Positions 63,740-64,000 of a stretch of 64,000 nt of DNA are shown piece after piece. Numbering within the stretch: the first letter of the stretch is position 1; the number at the start of each line of letters is the position of its first letter. The position numbers and the translations under genes were made by a program. Source of the DNA: an uncultured Sphingomonadaceae bacterium (GTDB lineage Bacteria; Pseudomonadota; Alphaproteobacteria; Sphingomonadales; Sphingomonadaceae); assembly GCA_947258815.1 (NCBI GenBank), contig CAMYJW010000030.1:806001-870000 (forward strand), given 5' to 3'. Below the pieces are notes generated by a model. It did no database searches, was not told the DNA's origin, and saw nothing but the letters and a program-made list of their open reading frames with translations.

Positions 63740-64000
63740 ATTTGATCACCAGTTACCTGCTGCCAAAGCGCAGCACGGCTTCTTTTAGCAAGGCAACGGG
63801 GATGAACAGTTAAGCCCGAAGGTGAACGCCGGGTTTACATTCGCCACTGCGCGATCGGTTTTCGCGCGCCGGCAATGCGCCGGGACCGGACCGTCAAGGC
63901 ACCCGGAACGGCAACGCGCAGGAACCGGACCGGCAACGCGCCCGAACCGCAAGGCCGGAACGGATGCTCCGGCCCCATCGGGCGGTCCGTCAACCTTCGC
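63740..64000. other. Window-end intergenic DNA with degenerate GC-rich repeats
   Basis: No gene is supported. Between 63880 and 63975 a degenerate sequence with core GGACCGGACCGKCAA recurs at about 39 bp (63881 and 63920), with shorter variants between. It may be upstream of a gene beyond the window. Confidence 0.45.

Overview
The window is high-GC bacterial DNA whose gene content and order point to an alphaproteobacterium, most likely Sphingomonadales. Supporting context includes the argS-SPOR-nagZ-scpA-scpB-tatA-tatB-tatC run, miaB-phoH-ybeY-corC, an Ate/Bpt protein transferase, a CysI/DUF934/CysH set, a TonB receptor with TonB-box-like N-terminus, and frequent ATGA overlaps and GTG/TTG starts. 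No rRNA, tRNA, CRISPR array, IS element, integrase or phage gene was recognised. The species assignment is inference.

Layout. (1) 1-5.9 kb: sulfate assimilation genes on the + strand (5'-truncated sulfite/nitrite reductase, DUF934 protein, cysH), converging on an obgE-proB-epimerase run on the - strand. (2) 6.2-33.2 kb: an accessory catabolic region with two Baeyer-Villiger monooxygenases (BVMO), an HSL-type esterase, a TonB receptor, an acyl-CoA synthetase, an SMP-30 lactonase-like protein, six SDRs, an MFS carrier, three acyl-CoA dehydrogenases (ACAD), an APH-type kinase, a cupin, a SnoaL-like protein, an aldehyde dehydrogenase and two regulators (GntR/FCD and LysR). (3) 33.7-41.8 kb: glnA, glnB, argC, an SH3 protein, an M17 aminopeptidase, map, a methyltransferase, ccmB, ccmA and phhB. 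(4) 42-49 kb: a TPR/SPINDLY-type glycosyltransferase, bpt, ilvA, a 3-hydroxyisobutyrate dehydrogenase-like gene and a secreted amidohydrolase-like protein. (5) 49.3-56 kb: tatC/B/A, scpB/A, nagZ, SPOR and argS. (6) 56-64 kb: a phytochelatin-synthase-like protein, miaB, phoH, ybeY, corC, a LysR regulator and a GGDEF/EAL protein.

The accessory region reads as a pathway for a ketone or cyclic-ketone substrate such as a terpenoid, steroid or macrocycle; the substrate is not determined. Outer-membrane uptake (TonB) and SDR oxidation would feed a BVMO, giving a lactone or ester. The HSL esterase and/or SMP-30 protein would open it to a hydroxy acid, and the acyl-CoA synthetase would activate that acid. 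An ACAD plus APH-kinase pair resembling ACAD10/11 or LvaC/LvaA could handle a 4-hydroxyacyl-CoA, and a second, probably heteromeric ACAD pair would continue degradation. No thiolase or enoyl-CoA hydratase is present, so later steps must lie elsewhere.

The most striking non-coding signal is a 26-bp element made of two tandem half-palindromic units (ATTGTTCTACRAT, one base, ATGTYCYATAAT). I found it at five intergenic places, all inside the accessory region: upstream of the acyl-CoA synthetase, the SDR-MFS operon, the LysR gene, BVMO2 and the ACAD pair/SDR. Its first unit fits the FadR/FCD-type GntR operator pattern TNGTNNNACNA, and a GntR/FCD regulator is encoded in the same region, so it may define a local regulon.
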